Shown here: piece by piece, positions 44,857-47,096 of the stretch
How the letters are laid out: each line of letters opens with the position of its first letter
Position numbering within the stretch: the stretch's first letter is position 1
Assembly (NCBI GenBank): GCA_030748435.1
Contig: JASMLZ010000003.1
Location: forward strand, 1-47,096
From: Gammaproteobacteria bacterium
GTDB taxonomy: Bacteria; Pseudomonadota; Gammaproteobacteria; Pseudomonadales; Balneatricaceae
Direction: 5' to 3'
DNA: 47,096 nt
Notes under the pieces: model-generated
What the model was told of the DNA's origin: nothing
Seen by the model: only the letters and a program-made list of their open reading frames with translations
The model's database searches: none
Made by a program: the position numbers and the translations under genes

Positions 44857-46131
44857 ATGATGGATATAGCAACTAAAAACCACGGTAGCAATACCATGCC
44901 GGATATACAAATCAATGGCCAAAGGCTATGGGACAGTCTAATGGAGATGGCCAAAATCGGTGCCACTGATAAGGGCGGTTGCTGTCGGTTGGCATTAACT
45001 GATCTGGATAAGCAGTCACGAGATTTATTTATTAGCTGGTGTGAGGCTGAGGGTTGCAGTATCAAGATTGACCAGATGGGCAATATCTTTGCCCGGCGTG
45101 AAGGTAGCGATGCTGAGATGCCTCCAGTAGTCATGGGGAGCCATTTAGATACGCAGCCAACTGGAGGCAAGTTTGATGGGGTATATGGTGTTTTGTCCGG
45201 ATTGGAAGTGATCCGTAGTTTAAATGATCATCAAATTACCACCAGAGCTCCTGTAGAAGCGAGTGTTTGGACCAATGAGGAAGGATCACGCTTTGCGCCA
45301 GCGATGGTGTCTTCCGGGGTTTTTGCCGGAGTATTTGATTTGCAATATGGTCTCAGTCGCGCTGATTTGGATGGGGTCACTATGGGTGAGGAGCTTAAGC
45401 GTATTGGTTACGCTGGTGCAGAACCAGTAGGCGAGCATCCAGTAAAGGCGTTTTTTGAGGCCCATATTGAACAAGGTCCCATTTTGGAACACGAAGAAGT
45501 GACTATTGGCGTGGTGACTGATGCACAGGGGCAACGTTGGTATGAGTTGACCCTAACCGGGCAGGAGTCCCATGCTGGCCCGACGCCTATGCAAACTCGT
45601 AAAGATGCTCTAGTAGGAGCAGCGAAAGTCATTACTTTGGTAAATGATATAGGTCATAAATATGCGCCCTTGGCTTGTGCCACGGTGGGTCTTATTCAAT
45701 CTTATCCAAATTCGCGCAACGTCATTCCAGGACAAGCATTTTTTACCGTGGACCTGCGTCATCCTGATGATGCTGTTTTGTCAGCTATGGATAATGAGCT
45801 ACGAGCAGGTTGTGAGGCGATTATTGCCGAGCAGGGGTTAACTATGGCCTTTACTCAAATTTGGTACTCCCCCCCAGTGCCATTTGATCATACTTGTGTA
45901 GCCGCCGTCCGTCAGGCTGCAGCCGATTCTGGTTATAGTCATCGTGATATCGTTAGTGGGGCTGGCCATGATGCTTGTTATATTGCCCGAGTAGCGCCTA
46001 CAGCCATGGTATTTGTGCCCTGCAAAGACGGTATCAGCCATAACGAACTGGAAGATGCCAAGCAGGAGCACCTAAGTGCTGGCTGTCAGGTGTTGCTACA
46101 AGCCGTATTAACACAGGCACAGGTGGGCTAA
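44857..46131 (+). CDS. M20-family N-carbamoyl-amino-acid amidohydrolase (HyuC/AmaB/beta-ureidopropionase type)
   Basis: This Zn-dependent amidase hydrolyses N-carbamoyl-amino acids. The roughly 425-aa protein has metal-site residues His96 (GSHLDTQ), Asp107 (KFDGVYG) and Glu141/Glu142 (TNEEGSRF), with a dimerisation/lid domain containing GQESHAGPTPMQTRKD, and a C-terminal ligand in SGAGHDACYIAR. GTG 44854, ATG 44857 and ATG 44860 are all possible starts after GGAGG at 44846-44850. In hydantoin and some pyrimidine clusters it does the third step; here it coexists with the nitrilase-type enzyme at 35440. Allantoate amidohydrolase is a less likely alternative. Confidence 0.87.
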   Translation: MMDIATKNHGSNTMPDIQINGQRLWDSLMEMAKIGATDKGGCCRLALTDLDKQSRDLFISWCEAEGCSIKIDQMGNIFARREGSDAEMPPVVMGSHLDTQPTGGKFDGVYGVLSGLEVIRSLNDHQITTRAPVEASVWTNEEGSRFAPAMVSSGVFAGVFDLQYGLSRADLDGVTMGEELKRIGYAGAEPVGEHPVKAFFEAHIEQGPILEHEEVTIGVVTDAQGQRWYELTLTGQESHAGPTPMQTRKDALVGAAKVITLVNDIGHKYAPLACATVGLIQSYPNSRNVIPGQAFFTVDLRHPDDAVLSAMDNELRAGCEAIIAEQGLTMAFTQIWYSPPVPFDHTCVAAVRQAAADSGYSHRDIVSGAGHDACYIARVAPTAMVFVPCKDGISHNELEDAKQEHLSAGCQVLLQAVLTQAQVG

Positions 46132-46155
46132 AGATCAATGCTGGTGTAGGCAGTA

Positions 46156-46193
46156 GGGAGTGATAGGGTGCAACGTTGCACCCTATCACTCCC
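46156..46193. terminator. 38-bp perfect palindrome, bidirectional terminator between convergent genes
   Basis: The left arm GGGAGTGATAGGGTGCAAC (46156-46174) is followed immediately by its exact complement (46175-46193), with no spacer. It sits 24 bp after the amidohydrolase stop and 4 bp from the ureohydrolase stop, so one stem can end both transcripts. Confidence 0.7.
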
Positions 46194-46197
46194 AAGA

Positions 46198-47096
46198 CTA
46201 CATACAGTCAGCAATTAAACTGATTTGCTCAAACATAATGGCTGCCGCGGACAAGGAGGTAATCTTATTGGGGTTGTCTTTGGAAGGAACCAAACACACC
46301 ACATCGGCACCGACAATATTTAAGCCGCGTAAACCCCTTAACAGTTCTACCGCCTGATCCATAGAAAAGCCATTGCAACCCGGTTCCAGATTAGCGACCG
46401 CCGGAGCAACGGTAGGGTCCAGACAATCCAGATCAAAAGTGATATAAACCGGTGCATTGCCTACTCGCTGGCGTACCAGATCGATGACCTTAGTGGCCCC
46501 CATGGAACGATATTCATCAATGTCTATCATACGATAACCCAGATCATCACTGGTGCGCTTCCAATCCAAAGTGCGGGTATGACCACGAATACCAATTTGC
46601 GTGCTCTTGTGTGGGTCAACATGGCCTTCCTGTGCCACATAGGACCCCCAGTGAGCTGCGGAACGCTCGGCCCCTAGCCAGTGTGGTAGATGATCCATAG
46701 TGTCCGTATGGGCATCAAAATGGACCATGGCAATTTTTTGGCCCCCAGTCAGCTCTGATTCAGCACCACCAATAGCTTTGAGAATAGGGCCGGTGATGGA
46801 ATGATCCCCGCCAATAGAGACAGGACGCACACGGCGTTGGTCCAGACGCTTATAATAGGCTTCGATATGTTGCACGCAAATATCATTAACCAGGGCATGA
46901 GTAAGGGGTACATCGCCTAAATCATTAATGCGGCATTTATCCCATGGTACCAACTGAAAAGGCCCGTGGGCGCGGCGGAAGTTGGCTGAAACATCCCGCA
47001 AAGACCGGGGAGCTAAATGCTGATCACGCTCGGTAGTGCCATTACCCGTACTATGGGGTATACCGACCAGAGCTATATCGCAATGGTCAGGGTCTG
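46198..47096 (-). CDS. Ureohydrolase (agmatinase/guanidino-acid hydrolase family), 5' end beyond window
   Basis: This arginase-fold Mn-dependent enzyme removes urea from a guanidino compound. Metal motifs are GGDHSIT, VHFDAHTDT and TFDLDCLDP. The frame stays open to the window edge, where it reads DPDHCDIALVGIPHSTGNGT, the usual N-terminal strand of the family; so the start lies outside and the TTG at 47001 is not the real start. Candidate substrates include agmatine, 4-guanidinobutyrate and 3-guanidinopropionate. The last would yield beta-alanine, the same end product as the pyrimidine pathway next door, but this is inference. It converges on the amidohydrolase gene across a palindrome. Confidence 0.88.
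   Translation of the reverse strand, partial: DPDHCDIALVGIPHSTGNGTTERDQHLAPRSLRDVSANFRRAHGPFQLVPWDKCRINDLGDVPLTHALVNDICVQHIEAYYKRLDQRRVRPVSIGGDHSITGPILKAIGGAESELTGGQKIAMVHFDAHTDTMDHLPHWLGAERSAAHWGSYVAQEGHVDPHKSTQIGIRGHTRTLDWKRTSDDLGYRMIDIDEYRSMGATKVIDLVRQRVGNAPVYITFDLDCLDPTVAPAVANLEPGCNGFSMDQAVELLRGLRGLNIVGADVVCLVPSKDNPNKITSLSAAAIMFEQISLIADCM

Overview
The window looks like the chromosome of a marine-type gammaproteobacterium of moderate G+C content. The conserved order nlpD-rpoS, mutS, pncC(cinA)-recA-recX-alaS-lysC-csrA-tRNA-Ser supports this. The metabolic genes (galactoside use, TRAP transport, reductive pyrimidine breakdown) suit an oligotrophic or alga-associated heterotroph. I cannot name the genus from sequence alone.

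Region 1 (1-4039) is housekeeping: the 3' end of nlpD, rpoS with a structured leader, and mutS converging on rpoS with shared CTAG stop codons.

Region 2 (4247-21123) is an accessory block of about 17 kb between mutS and pncC. It starts with a proline-racemase-family enzyme that has Ser/Cys instead of Cys/Cys catalytic residues. A minus-strand group follows: an ABC ATPase, glycerol kinase and an IclR regulator. Divergent from it is a long plus-strand operon: sugar-binding protein, two permeases, GH36 alpha-galactosidase, IlvD/Edd-type sugar-acid dehydratase, SDR dehydrogenase, DgoK, DgoA, SMP-30 lactonase and GH42 beta-galactosidase. Together these encode galactoside import, hydrolysis of alpha- and beta-galactosides, and the oxidative (De Ley-Doudoroff) galactose route to pyruvate and glyceraldehyde-3-phosphate. 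The added glycerol kinase suggests the natural substrates could be galactosylglycerols: floridoside, or the mono- and digalactosylglycerol headgroups of algal or cyanobacterial galactolipids. This is my main system-level hypothesis. The divergent promoter region carries two different operator-like palindromes, and a REP doublet sits between dgoA and the lactonase gene.

Region 3 (21400-28371) is housekeeping: pncC, recA (two tandem LexA boxes), recX, alaS, lysC, csrA, tRNA-Ser(GCU) and tRNA-Arg(ACG).

Region 4 (28589-34918) is a DctB/DctD-like two-component system followed by a TRAP transporter (dctP-dctQ-dctM). The DctD-like regulator lacks the GAFTGA loop that contacts sigma-54, and the TRAP operon has a sigma-70-like promoter with no -24/-12 element.

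Region 5 (35271-47096) is a reductive pyrimidine catabolism cluster: a nitrilase-family beta-ureidopropionase, a four-gene ABC importer (one permease has an extra four-helix N-terminal domain), dihydropyrimidinase, PreT, PreA, an M20-family N-carbamoyl amino acid amidohydrolase, and a convergent, window-truncated ureohydrolase. A RutR-like operator lies upstream of the first gene. A block of degenerate inverted repeats separates this cluster from the TRAP operon, and a perfect 38-bp palindrome separates the last two convergent genes.
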